Assembly: GCF_000211835.1 (NCBI RefSeq)
Contig: NZ_AEGR01000050.1
Span: 18,264 to 82,263, forward strand
Source of the DNA: Hylemonella gracilis ATCC 19624
GTDB taxonomy: Bacteria > Pseudomonadota > Gammaproteobacteria > Burkholderiales > Burkholderiaceae_C
DNA: 64,000 bases
Direction: 5' to 3'
The position numbers and the translations under genes are program-made. How positions within the stretch are numbered: the stretch's first letter is position 1; every line of letters begins with the position of its first letter. Below are positions 29,042 through 38,397 of this stretch, piece after piece. The notes beneath the pieces were generated by a model, which saw only the letters and a list, made by a program, of their open reading frames with translations, did not search any database and was not told the DNA's origin.

Positions 29042-29979
29042 AGCGCGCGCTGAAAATCGTTGGCTACCTGTTGACAGTGGCCTGCATTGTTTTTCTGGGC
29101 CGGCAGTTCGTGAACGGATTTCATGCATTGCCACCGCTTGAATGGAATGCCCGCTTGGTCCTCATCGCCTGCTTCGTCGTAGGTTTGGGCGTTTTGACGC
29201 AGTTTTTTGGAGCAGTCATCTTGAAAGTGCTGCTCATCGGCGGGCAAGTCAATTTGCAGCTGCGTGATGCCTTTGTCTTATACGGACGCTCCTCGATTGC
29301 AAAGTACCTGCCCGGCAACATATTCCACTATGTCGGTCGGATTGTTTTGGGCAAAGCCTATGGGATTGCGCCACAAGCCATGGCGGTTTGCTCAATTCTG
29401 GAGGTTTTGCTAGCGATTGCCGCGGCGGCGCTCGTCACAGCGCCTGGTGTGTTTCTCGATTGGCAGTTGCTTGCCGCGCTCGGTCTCGATTTCTCTCCGA
29501 AGTGGCTCGCACTGGGACTGGCATGTGCGATCTCGATCATTTTGGCCGGCATATTGCACCCCCGAACACGATCTTGGATGGGAGCCCAGCACGCGTACCT
29601 GTCTCCTAAGCGTCTGGCTTTTGCATTTGTGTTGAATGTGGCCGACTACATAATGCTTGGGATCAGTCTTTACCTTCTGCAATTTCTGTTTGTTTCGGAG
29701 GGTGCTTTTCTGAGCTGGGCAAGCTTGACCTGGGGCTTCGCATTGGCATGGGCCATCGGTTTTGTCATGCCGGGCGCCCCCGGAGGAGTCGGGGTTCGCG
29801 AATTTATAGCCTTCGCTCTTTTCGCTCCCTCGATTGGTGGTGCGTCTGCGGCATCTCTTTTCTTGGGGCTTCGGATTCTGAATATCGCAGGGGAACTCGT
29901 AACTTTTGCGATTGCCACGGGGACGGCAATGCTTCAACGTAAAGAAAAGAGAACACATGACAGCACAAATCCTGTCTAA
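29038..29979 (+). CDS. Flippase-like membrane protein (lysylphosphatidylglycerol synthase TM family)
   Basis: The 313-residue protein has about eight membrane helices and the family marks RSSIAKYLPGNIFHYVGR near 84-101 and VMPGAPGGVGVRE in the C-terminal half. This domain is the membrane part of MprF-type enzymes and of stand-alone proteins found with polyprenyl-linked glycosyltransferases, where a lipid flippase role is proposed. Here it could flip an undecaprenyl-phosphate sugar used by the GT-C protein at 22047. Starts on the previous stop (ATGA) and overlaps the next gene by 23 bases. Confidence 0.8.
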   Translation: MKRALKIVGYLLTVACIVFLGRQFVNGFHALPPLEWNARLVLIACFVVGLGVLTQFFGAVILKVLLIGGQVNLQLRDAFVLYGRSSIAKYLPGNIFHYVGRIVLGKAYGIAPQAMAVCSILEVLLAIAAAALVTAPGVFLDWQLLAALGLDFSPKWLALGLACAISIILAGILHPRTRSWMGAQHAYLSPKRLAFAFVLNVADYIMLGISLYLLQFLFVSEGAFLSWASLTWGFALAWAIGFVMPGAPGGVGVREFIAFALFAPSIGGASAASLFLGLRILNIAGELVTFAIATGTAMLQRKEKRTHDSTNPV

Positions 29980-30922
29980 CTGTCCCACTTGCGGCGGTTC
30001 GCTGAGTCCATTTCTTGATCGCGTAGTGGACCGCTTGCGCCCCGGAGCAAGGCTGAATTTCTCATACCTGAAATGTGGCGCGTGCGGGCATGTCTGTCTG
30101 TTTCCCTTTCCTGATTCAGACGAGATTGCTTCGTTCTATCCGCAGTCTTTCTGGCGAACCAGCGAGAGCGCGGAGCGGCCGTCATTGCTCAAGCGGTTCG
30201 AGCATTGGTATCGCAACCGCCTGATGATGCGAGATTTCTCTTTGATCCGGAGCCGCATCAGACCCGGGATCAGCTTGCTTGATGTCGGATGTTCGACGGG
30301 CGATTTTCTGATGATTTGTCAAAATGCCGGGGCCAAGGTGAAGGGCATCGAGTTCAGTCCCAGCGCAGTTGAATATTGCGTCAAGGAGCGCAAGCTCGAT
30401 GTTGCTCAAGGCGATCTGGTGACCCATGATTTCGGGGACGAGCGATTTGACCTTATCACCTACAACGGCGTGCTGGAGCACGTTCCCAACCCCTTCGCGC
30501 ATCTTCGTACTTGCAAGAGATTGCTGAACCCCGGTGGCTTGGTCATTGTCCAGGGCCTGCCCAATCTCGACTCGCTGGGCTTCAGGCTCAAGCGCCAAGC
30601 ATGGATAGGATTGGACTACCCGCGGCATCTTCACCAGTTTTCGATTCAGTCGGTCAGGAATCTGAGCAAACGCGCCGGCTACGAGATCGTTTCCATCAGT
30701 ACGAAGTCTCCCCGTTTCAACCCGCCGTCGCTGATTGCGTCATTCTTCCCATCCCTGCATCGCCACAAGTTTGATGAATATGAGGCGCGGACGGGCGTGA
30801 ATCCCAAATTCAGGAAAGGGGTGCTCCTGCTCCTGATGGAAGCCATTCGTCCCCTGGATTGGCTGCTCGCGCAGCTCCGATATGGCGAGCACATCAACAT
30901 GACATTGCGCCCCATTCACTGA
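29957..30922 (+). CDS. Class I SAM-dependent methyltransferase with N-terminal zinc ribbon
   Basis: The ATG at 29957 lies inside the end of the flippase-like gene and gives 321 residues beginning MTAQILSNCPTCGGSL. Two Cys pairs (CPTCGG and CGACGH) form a zinc ribbon. The SAM site is LLDVGCSTGDFLMICQNAG, with GIEFSPSAVEYC and the motif NGVLEHVPNP. The layout is that of methyltransferases found in O-antigen loci. The target may be a sugar hydroxyl or amino group. The next gene follows after 15 bases. Confidence 0.88.
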   Translation: MTAQILSNCPTCGGSLSPFLDRVVDRLRPGARLNFSYLKCGACGHVCLFPFPDSDEIASFYPQSFWRTSESAERPSLLKRFEHWYRNRLMMRDFSLIRSRIRPGISLLDVGCSTGDFLMICQNAGAKVKGIEFSPSAVEYCVKERKLDVAQGDLVTHDFGDERFDLITYNGVLEHVPNPFAHLRTCKRLLNPGGLVIVQGLPNLDSLGFRLKRQAWIGLDYPRHLHQFSIQSVRNLSKRAGYEIVSISTKSPRFNPPSLIASFFPSLHRHKFDEYEARTGVNPKFRKGVLLLLMEAIRPLDWLLAQLRYGEHINMTLRPIH

Positions 30923-30937
30923 CGAGAAAGACACTCA

Positions 30938-31318
30938 ATGGCTACCGTATTGACATTGCCGACCAGTCGGGGAGACAGCCGCGGTTTCTTGACCGTGCTG
31001 GAAAAGCAGCTTCCCTTCGCTATCAAACGAATTTTTTACATTTACGGTGTCCCTTCGGAAGATGTCGTGCGTGGTGGTCACCGCCATGTCAATAACTTTC
31101 AGGCGGCGATTTGCGTAAAGGGCTCTTGCACTTTCCGGCTTAATCGCCGCAAAGGGGAATGGGAAGACGTCGTTCTTTCGCGGCCTGACCAAGTGCTGCT
31201 GGTTCCGCCCGAAGACTGGCACGAGATGCTCCATTTTTCGAGCGATTGCGTCTTGCTCGTGCTGGCTTCCGAAAACTACTCCGAAGATGACTATATCCAT
31301 GAGTCCTATGACGATTGA
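30938..31318 (+). CDS. fdtA: dTDP-4-keto-6-deoxyglucose 3,4-ketoisomerase (FdtA/QdtA type cupin)
   Basis: A 126-residue cupin that would shift the keto group of RfbB's product from C4 to C3 before amination. The family signature is visible: GDSRGFLTVLE, RIFYIYGVP, RGGHRH with the catalytic histidines, and ICVKGSCTFRLN. FdtA gives the galacto product (leading to Fuc3N) and QdtA the gluco product (leading to Qui3N); I cannot tell which. The gene overlaps the aminotransferase that follows, as expected for the two-step pair. Confidence 0.85.
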   Translation: MATVLTLPTSRGDSRGFLTVLEKQLPFAIKRIFYIYGVPSEDVVRGGHRHVNNFQAAICVKGSCTFRLNRRKGEWEDVVLSRPDQVLLVPPEDWHEMLHFSSDCVLLVLASENYSEDDYIHESYDD

Positions 31319-32417
31319 TTACGAAAATTTGAAGAAGGCAAATGAGCCTTTCTTCAAGGAGTACATGGCGGCTTTTCAGGCCACGGCCGAATCGGGCTGG
31401 TATGTCCTGGGCAAGCAGGTTGCGCAGTTCGAAGCCGATTTCGCGCAGAGGTGCAATCGAAAATTCGGCATCGGTCTCGCATCGGGGCTCGATGCCTTGT
31501 ACCTTGGGCTCCTCAGTCTTGATTTGCCACAGGGCAGCGAGGTCATTGTTCCCGCCAACACCTATATCGCCACGATTCTGGCGATCATCAACGCCGGGCA
31601 CAAGCCGGTGCTGGTGGAGCCCGATCCTCGCACCTACAACATCGATCCCAAGCGCATCCTGGAGGCGCTGACCAAAAAAACCAGGGCCATCATGCTTGTA
31701 CATTTGTACGGCAAGGTCTGTGACATGGACCCGATCCTGTCTATCGCCAAGGACGCCAAGCTGGCCGTGCTCGAAGACGTGGCTCAGGCACATGATGCGC
31801 GCTACAAGGGGCGCCCGGCGGGCAGCTTTGGCGAGGCCGGCGCCTTCAGTTTTTATCCCACCAAGAACCTCGGTGCTTTGGGTGACGCTGGTGCGTTGCT
31901 GGTGGATGATGAAGCCTTAGCCAACAAAGTCAGGGCGCTGCGCAACTACGGATCCTTCAAGAAGTACGTCAATATCTATCGTGGCGTCAACTCGCGCCTT
32001 GATGAAGTACAGGCGGCTTTCCTGAATATCAAGCTCGCGCATCTTTCCGCAATCACGCTGCATAAACGCGCCTTGGCGGACATTTACGACGCGCATTTGA
32101 GCGGCGGCTTCATCAAACCTGTTCGCCACCCTGATTTCGAGGATGTTTTCCACATCTACAACATACGTCATCCCAAGCGAGATGCACTGAAGGCGTACCT
32201 TCAGGAGAACGGCATTGGCACGGAGATTCACTATCCGATTGCCCCGCACAAGCAGGAGGCCATGAAAGGCATTCTGGATTCGTATGACGGAAAACTTCCT
32301 ATCACGGAAGAAATCCACGCGACCACCTTGAGCTTACCTATCTCTTTTGCGCACACGACCAAGGAGGTTGAGCGGGTGGTCGAGGTATTGAATGATTGGG
32401 CGAAAACAAAGGCATGA
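31299..32417 (+). CDS. fdtB: dTDP-3-amino-3,6-dideoxyhexose transaminase (DegT/DnrJ/EryC1/StrS family)
   Basis: A 372-residue PLP enzyme that adds an amino group at C3 of the ketoisomerase product. The PLP lysine lies in SFYPTKNLGALGD, the phosphate-binding region is ASGLDALYLGL, and VIVPANTYIATI is present. The start could be 31299 or 31308; both are inside the ketoisomerase gene. Pairing with the cupin indicates FdtB/QdtB. No acetyl- or formyl-transferase to complete a Fuc3NAc or Qui3NAc pathway is seen nearby. Confidence 0.88.
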   Translation: MSPMTIDYENLKKANEPFFKEYMAAFQATAESGWYVLGKQVAQFEADFAQRCNRKFGIGLASGLDALYLGLLSLDLPQGSEVIVPANTYIATILAIINAGHKPVLVEPDPRTYNIDPKRILEALTKKTRAIMLVHLYGKVCDMDPILSIAKDAKLAVLEDVAQAHDARYKGRPAGSFGEAGAFSFYPTKNLGALGDAGALLVDDEALANKVRALRNYGSFKKYVNIYRGVNSRLDEVQAAFLNIKLAHLSAITLHKRALADIYDAHLSGGFIKPVRHPDFEDVFHIYNIRHPKRDALKAYLQENGIGTEIHYPIAPHKQEAMKGILDSYDGKLPITEEIHATTLSLPISFAHTTKEVERVVEVLNDWAKTKA

Positions 32418-32426
32418 TCACAAATC

Positions 32427-32975
32427 ATGAAAGCAAATCCGACGGCCTTGCCCGGCGTATTGATCCTGGAACCCCAAGTCTTTGGTGACTCGCGCGGATT
32501 TTTCTTCGAGAGCTTCAACCAGAAGGTATTTGTCGAAATTACCGGAGCGAACTTCAATTTCGTGCAAGACGGCCACAGCAAGAGTGGCAAGGGCGTGCTG
32601 CGCGGTCTGCATTACCAGATCCAGCAGACGCAAGGCAAGATTGTCCGCGTGACGCGTGGCAGCGTGTTCGATGTGGCCGTGGACATCCGCAAGAGTTCAG
32701 CTAACTTTGGGAAATGGGTGGGCGTGGAACTGAGCGAGGAAAACCGGCGCCAGCTTTGGATACCGCCCGGCTTTGCACATGGCTTTGCCGTCACGAGCGA
32801 AAGCGCAGATGTACTTTACAAGATGACGGAAAATTATGCCCCGCAGCACGAACGCTGCATCCTCTGGAACGATCCAGCCATCGGTATCCGATGGCCCGTG
32901 CAGGGGTTGGAGGTCCAGCTTTCGGCCAAGGATCAGCAAGGGGTGCCGCTGGCGCTAGCAACAACCTTCGACTGA
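32427..32975 (+). CDS. rfbC: dTDP-4-dehydrorhamnose 3,5-epimerase (intact copy)
   Basis: RfbC (RmlC) converts dTDP-4-keto-6-deoxyglucose into the L-rhamnose precursor. The 182-residue protein has GDSRGFFFESFNQ, the catalytic histidine in LRGLHYQ, VFDVAVDIR, and PPGFAHGF. Length is standard. As the rfbC beside rfbA is broken, this copy must serve the whole locus. It is the last gene of the plus-strand operon, nine bases after the aminotransferase and just before an oxidoreductase/transposase scar. Confidence 0.95.
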   Translation: MKANPTALPGVLILEPQVFGDSRGFFFESFNQKVFVEITGANFNFVQDGHSKSGKGVLRGLHYQIQQTQGKIVRVTRGSVFDVAVDIRKSSANFGKWVGVELSEENRRQLWIPPGFAHGFAVTSESADVLYKMTENYAPQHERCILWNDPAIGIRWPVQGLEVQLSAKDQQGVPLALATTFD

Positions 32976-32984
32976 ACGGCGCGC

Positions 32985-33149
32985 ATGTCCGAACGGGTTG
33001 ATGTTGTTGTCGCTGGTCTGGCTGCCGCGCGTGCTTTGGCCCGGGCAGGGTGTGAAGTACTGGTGTTAGAGACTGAATCCGCCATCGGCACGCAGACCAG
33101 TACGTGCACCACCACCAGTTCGAAACCCCGCAGCATGCCTGCCGTGTGA
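32985..33149 (+). pseudogene. N-terminal stub of an FAD-dependent oxidoreductase
   Basis: A 54-codon frame beginning MSERVDVVVAGLAAARALA and continuing with CEVLVLETESAIGTQTST. This looks like the start of a LhgO-type (L-2-hydroxyglutarate) FAD oxidoreductase, but five or so residues that carry the GxGxxG loop are missing between VVV and AGLAA. After TST (about 33100) the match ends and transposase sequence begins in another frame. A stop follows at 33147. It cannot be functional. Confidence 0.7.
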
Positions 33150-33286
33150 TCGCAGACTGGATCGGCTTTTACAACCACCGGCGCCCTCACCAGGCGCTGG
33201 GCATGAAGACCCCCACTGAGGCCTATGCTTTAGCAGCCCGACCTCTGCAGAAACCGCTGGGTCAATACATGGCAGGGCAGATTTAA
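33104..33286 (+). mobile_element. IS3-family transposase remnant (OrfB C-terminus)
   Basis: Sixty codons match the end of the IS3-type integrase core: CRVIADWIGFYNHRRPHQAL followed by MKTPTEAYALAA. The rest of the transposase, the left end of the element and any inverted repeats are absent. It is joined in a different frame to the FAD-oxidoreductase stub at about 33100, which points to an IS-mediated deletion. The remnant separates the plus-strand dTDP operon from the minus-strand GDP operon. Confidence 0.75.
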
Positions 33287-34255
33287 CTAACGAGTTTCGG
33301 TCTTTTCGGGCCACTGTGCGGCCAGCTCCATGCGCCGTAGCCGATACTGCACATCTTCCAGCAGCTTGCGATTGACACCAAGTAAATCCGCCAAAAAGGC
33401 CGCAATCACGGTGTAGAAGCCTGCGCCGATCAGAATGGATGCCAATATCAGCGACTGAATGTGTCCGTCAGAACCCTGCGTGAACCAGGCGACCAAGAAA
33501 CGCAGACCTAGCAAGGCACCTAGAAAAATTAAAATCAGCCCGATCGACATGAAGAATCGGAAAGGGCGATAAATCACAAACACCCGAACGATGGTCGTGA
33601 CAGACTTCTTGATGTAGGACGAAATGCTTTTGAGCAGCTTGGATGGGCGCAATTCGCCATTCACGCGAACCGGCACGGATTCGATGCGCATGTTTTTCTG
33701 CCCGGCCTGAATGATGGTTTCCAGTGTGTAGGTATAGGTATTGAAGACGTTCAGTCGCAACGCGGCATCACGGCTGATGGCGCGAAAGCCGCTGGGTGCA
33801 TCATTGACGGTCGTACCGCTGACCATGCGTACCACCAGACTGCCAAGCCGTTGCAGCAGTTTCTTGATCGGTGAAAAATGCTCGATGTCGCGGATGGGCC
33901 GAGCACCGATCACCAGGTCGGCGCGATGCTCGATGATGGGTTTCACCAGATCGGGAATGCACTTTGCGTCATATTGGTTGTCCGCATCCGTGTTGACAAT
34001 GACGTCGGCCCCCGCTTTCAGACAGGCATCCAGCCCGGCCATGAATCCTTTGGCCAGGCCCTGATTCTTGTTGAAGCTGACGACATGGTCCACGCCATGC
34101 GATTTGGCCACCTGAACTGTGCCATCGGTGCTTCCATCGTCAATGACGAGCCATTCCACGGAGTCGAATCCTTGGACTTTCCGCGGTAAATCTGCCAGCG
34201 TGATGCCCAAGGTGGCTTCTTCATTGAAGCATGGGATTTGAATGATGAGTTTCAT
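33287..34255 (-). CDS. GT2 glycosyltransferase with C-terminal membrane helices (GtrB/DPM1-like)
   Basis: The ATG at 34253-34255 gives 322 residues: MKLIIQIPCFNEEATLG, DDGSTDGT, NTDADNQYD and GARPIRD, the GT2 pattern of polyprenyl-phosphate hexose synthases. Two C-terminal hydrophobic segments (about 235-258 and 275-300) anchor it, as in GtrB. It would load a sugar on undecaprenyl phosphate for use on the periplasmic side. The stop of rmd overlaps its ATG by one base, so it ends the minus-strand operon. Substrate unknown. Confidence 0.87.
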   Translation of the reverse strand: MKLIIQIPCFNEEATLGITLADLPRKVQGFDSVEWLVIDDGSTDGTVQVAKSHGVDHVVSFNKNQGLAKGFMAGLDACLKAGADVIVNTDADNQYDAKCIPDLVKPIIEHRADLVIGARPIRDIEHFSPIKKLLQRLGSLVVRMVSGTTVNDAPSGFRAISRDAALRLNVFNTYTYTLETIIQAGQKNMRIESVPVRVNGELRPSKLLKSISSYIKKSVTTIVRVFVIYRPFRFFMSIGLILIFLGALLGLRFLVAWFTQGSDGHIQSLILASILIGAGFYTVIAAFLADLLGVNRKLLEDVQYRLRRMELAAQWPEKTETR

Positions 34256-35124
34256 CAAAATCCTTGATTGGAAGAGAGCATCCAGGTCAAAGTATCCGAC
34301 AAAGACACTTGCTGCTGCGTGACGCCACGGTCTGCGAGCAGTTTGCGAAGCTTGGCAGGGTTGCCGCAAAGCCGATGCACTTCATTGGCGCGTACGAATG
34401 CTGGATTGACCTTGACTTCCAGTTTGTGCGCGCTCAATCGTGAAAGTGTTTCAATGACATGCTGCAGAGTATAGGTCTGACCGGAGCACACGTTGTAGGT
34501 CTGTCCAACTTCACCATGTTGTAGCAGCTGCAAATAGGCATCGCATACCATCCGCACGTCGTTGTACTCCCGCTCCACATGCAGATTGCCAAGTTCGATG
34601 AATGGTGATTTGTTCGCAAAGTGGCCCACAATTTTGGGGATGACGAAACTCTTGTCCTGTCCGGGTCCGGTGTAATTGAAGGGGCGCGCGATGACAATGG
34701 GCAGTTTGTCCGCGTAAGTTCGTGCCATGTACTCCATCGCCAGCTTGCTCATGGCGTAGTGGTTGACCGGCGCGGGGAACTGGTCTTCGACAAGGGGCGA
34801 CGCTTCGGCGTTGCCGTACACATTGGCGCTGCTTGCCAGCAGTACCTGACATGGAGGCGAGGGCAGTTTGGCCAAGGCGGCCAGCAAATTCATGGTGCCG
34901 ATGGTGTTGACGGCATAAAACGTCTGCTCATCCTGGTGGATGATAAAGCTGATGGCGGCCAGGTGCACCACTACATCGGGCCCGGCGGCCAATACTTCAT
35001 GTTCAACGGCTTCGCGTTCGCCCAGCTGGGCACGCAGCGCCACGACCTCGTGCCCCGCAGCTTGGGCATGGCGGGTGAAGTGCCGTCCCGTGAAGCCGCC
35101 GGCACCGGTGAGCAAGATTTTCAC
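34255..35124 (-). CDS. rmd: GDP-6-deoxy-D-mannose reductase
   Basis: Rmd reduces the Gmd product to GDP-D-rhamnose. The 289-residue SDR has TGAGGFTGRHF at the N-terminus, VVHLAAISF, SANVYG and the Tyr-Lys pair in YAMSK. Position directly after gmd supports Rmd rather than a general epimerase. FNYTGPGQ and the YNDVRM motif match the family. It overlaps the next gene by one base. If the nearby C-methyltransferase acts first, this enzyme may reduce a C-methylated intermediate. Confidence 0.85.
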   Translation of the reverse strand: MKILLTGAGGFTGRHFTRHAQAAGHEVVALRAQLGEREAVEHEVLAAGPDVVVHLAAISFIIHQDEQTFYAVNTIGTMNLLAALAKLPSPPCQVLLASSANVYGNAEASPLVEDQFPAPVNHYAMSKLAMEYMARTYADKLPIVIARPFNYTGPGQDKSFVIPKIVGHFANKSPFIELGNLHVEREYNDVRMVCDAYLQLLQHGEVGQTYNVCSGQTYTLQHVIETLSRLSAHKLEVKVNPAFVRANEVHRLCGNPAKLRKLLADRGVTQQQVSLSDTLTWMLSSNQGF

Positions 35125-35154
35125 GGGAGTTTGCCTTACGCTTTCTTGGCGATC

Positions 35155-36201
<1,047 letters not shown>

Positions 36202-37440
36202 TTAGACAATTTCGATCTCGGGGAACGGGAAAATGAATTTGCCGCCACTCGCCAGATATTCCTTCTCGCGGCGCAAAATGCCATCCTTGAAGTGCCAGGG
36301 CAGGACGAGGAAGTAATCCGGGTTCATGGCGCGGGCATCGGCTTCCGACACGATGGGGATGTGTGTTCCGGGCGTCACTCGGCCATATTTCTCCGGGTTT
36401 ACTTCCGCGATGGCCGGAATGTCCTTGGCTGTCAAACCGCAAAACTGCAGCACCACATTGCCCTTGGTGGAGGCGCCATAACCCAGCACTTTCTTACCGT
36501 CAGCCACCAGCGCTCGAATCAGTCGCACCAAGTCCTCACGGTGGCGGAAAACCCGCTCTTCGAATTCCCGGTAGGGTTTGGGTGTGTGGATACCCATGCG
36601 GTCTTCCTGCTCCAGCAGCCATTGCACCACGGCGTGATTGACCTTGCGCGACGTATTGCCCACCTTGGTGGCAGTCACGGCGAAGCTGCCGCCATTGATG
36701 TTGTTCATGATGACGTCCACGACCTTCAGGCCGGCGGAGGTCAAAATCTTCTGCACGACGCCTAGTGAGTAATATTCCAGGTGTTCGTGGCAAATGGTGT
36801 CGTAGGAGTTGAGGCGCAGCATCGACGGCATGTAGCTCTGCTCGAAATGCCAGACACCATCATCTGCCAAGCACTGCTCGATCTGCCGCGCAAAGGCGAT
36901 CGGGTCTTCCAAGTCGTAGAACATCGCGATCGATGTGATGATCTTGGCCGGCTTGTTCATGGCGGACTTGTAAGCCGCTGCCGAGAAAAAATCCGGCACC
37001 AGTTTTATATCTGCCGGGTAATACTGGGCGAACTTCTTGCCCGTCGGATCGATGCCGATGCGCTGAAGATCCTTGCGCTCATAAGCCTTGAGCGTGGTGC
37101 AGTCATTGCTGCCGATATCTAGCACCGCATCGCCAGTAGTCAGTGGTACCAAGCGCTCCAGATAGCGCACCTTGCTCGTCAGGTGATCCACCATGGACTG
37201 GTTCAGGCCCGAGCGATAACCATAGTTTTCGCCATACATTTCCGACGATTCGTAGCTGTGCTTGAGTTGCAGCAAGCCGCTGTCAGGCGACCACACCAGT
37301 TCCAGCGGACCGTTGGTGACAGGCTCGGACGCGCTGCGGGGGAAAACCCCGGTCAGAGCCTGATGCCCAAGATTCAGCACGGAAACCAGATTGCTGCTCT
37401 TGCCGACCCGACATTGGGTGATTTCATGATAGTTCAGCAT
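36202..37440 (-). CDS. NDP-sugar C-methyltransferase family protein, degenerate zinc motif
   Basis: The start MLNYHEITQC at 37440 is favoured by AAGG five bases before it; the protein is then 412 residues. It has the SAM site VLDIGSNDCTTL, and the C-terminal domain with LGYGASTKGNVVLQFCG, as in NovU and TylC3 type enzymes. Unlike the paralogue at 24704 the zinc ligands are mostly gone: CRVG instead of CxxC, and SPDS instead of CPDC. It lies next to gmd and rmd, so 3-C-methylation of GDP-4-keto-6-deoxymannose is a fair inference. Confidence 0.85.
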   Translation of the reverse strand: MLNYHEITQCRVGKSSNLVSVLNLGHQALTGVFPRSASEPVTNGPLELVWSPDSGLLQLKHSYESSEMYGENYGYRSGLNQSMVDHLTSKVRYLERLVPLTTGDAVLDIGSNDCTTLKAYERKDLQRIGIDPTGKKFAQYYPADIKLVPDFFSAAAYKSAMNKPAKIITSIAMFYDLEDPIAFARQIEQCLADDGVWHFEQSYMPSMLRLNSYDTICHEHLEYYSLGVVQKILTSAGLKVVDVIMNNINGGSFAVTATKVGNTSRKVNHAVVQWLLEQEDRMGIHTPKPYREFEERVFRHREDLVRLIRALVADGKKVLGYGASTKGNVVLQFCGLTAKDIPAIAEVNPEKYGRVTPGTHIPIVSEADARAMNPDYFLVLPWHFKDGILRREKEYLASGGKFIFPFPEIEIV

Positions 37441-37473
37441 GTTTGCCTTTTTAATCAATATGAGTAGAGTTCG

Positions 37474-38397
37474 TCACGCAATGCGACTCAACATTTGGTC
37501 AAGCCGTTCAAAGTCCTTTTGAGGCGCATGCCGGTTTTGCAGGTCCCGCCGGACGGTATTTGCCCAATCCGGCTCGACTTCGGTTTTGATGACGCGGCGG
37601 AGATGTCGCGCCTCCATCGATTCGGCACCGAAAATCGATTCGATGATATCAAGCAGACCGTCGATCTGAATGCCTAGACGGGAGAGCATGCCGTCTTTTG
37701 AGAAACTGTCGTTGCCGCCACGCCTGTTCAGCAGAACTTCGTGGAGATAGGCAAGCCTGAATGGCTCGTCCATCAGCGACCATAAACGCCCTATGTGCGC
37801 CCAGTTGGAACCGTTGAACGACGGCGTAAGCCTACCTTGAAACCAACGTTGGCGTTTGATTACCAGTCCACCCATGAACGATAGGAATGCCTCGGACGTG
37901 CGTGCGGCCTCGAGATATGCGCTTCTTTCATCGCCATTCTGAAGATCGAAGACTTTGTTTGTTTTGATCGACAGAACGGGCCAGTCTTTGAGCACCGTCA
38001 TATCGACGGTGCATTCGTTGTGCCGACTCAGGACGAGATCGGGTTGCCAGCGTCTCAGCGTGTTCAAGACCTTTTCAATGGCTCCCGGCAGCATCACGTC
38101 ATCGCCGGAGAAAAGCCAGCAATAGGGCGTGCTTGCAAGTTCGACGCAGCGTGCCATGTCTGCGTCAATGCCGCCTTTTTTCAAGGCGCGCACATACCGG
38201 AAGTTCGGGTAGTGCCTGGCATAGCTGCGCGCGACGTGTGGTGTGTTGTCCGTTGATCCGCCATCAAACACAAGCACTTCGATCTTTTCAGCAAGTGTTT
38301 GATCGAGAATGCTATCCAGCGTCTGCGGCAGAAAGGCCCCGAAGTTATGCACGGGGATGGCGATGGACAGCAGCCGGTCCTCAGATGCGGCGCTCAT
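37474..38397 (-). CDS. GT2 glycosyltransferase (abequosyltransferase-like)
   Basis: A 307-residue inverting GT-A enzyme. It has LLSIAIPVHNFGAFL, LVFDGGSTDNTP and the metal-binding FSGDDVMLPG (Asp-Asp in place of DxD), as in the AbeQ/AceQ type of GT2 used for dideoxyhexoses in O-antigens. Cytoplasmic, without membrane segments. The ATG overlaps the stop of the large multidomain gene upstream by four bases. Donor unknown; GDP-D-rhamnose or a dTDP-dideoxy-sugar are possible. Confidence 0.87.
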   Translation of the reverse strand: MSAASEDRLLSIAIPVHNFGAFLPQTLDSILDQTLAEKIEVLVFDGGSTDNTPHVARSYARHYPNFRYVRALKKGGIDADMARCVELASTPYCWLFSGDDVMLPGAIEKVLNTLRRWQPDLVLSRHNECTVDMTVLKDWPVLSIKTNKVFDLQNGDERSAYLEAARTSEAFLSFMGGLVIKRQRWFQGRLTPSFNGSNWAHIGRLWSLMDEPFRLAYLHEVLLNRRGGNDSFSKDGMLSRLGIQIDGLLDIIESIFGAESMEARHLRRVIKTEVEPDWANTVRRDLQNRHAPQKDFERLDQMLSRIA

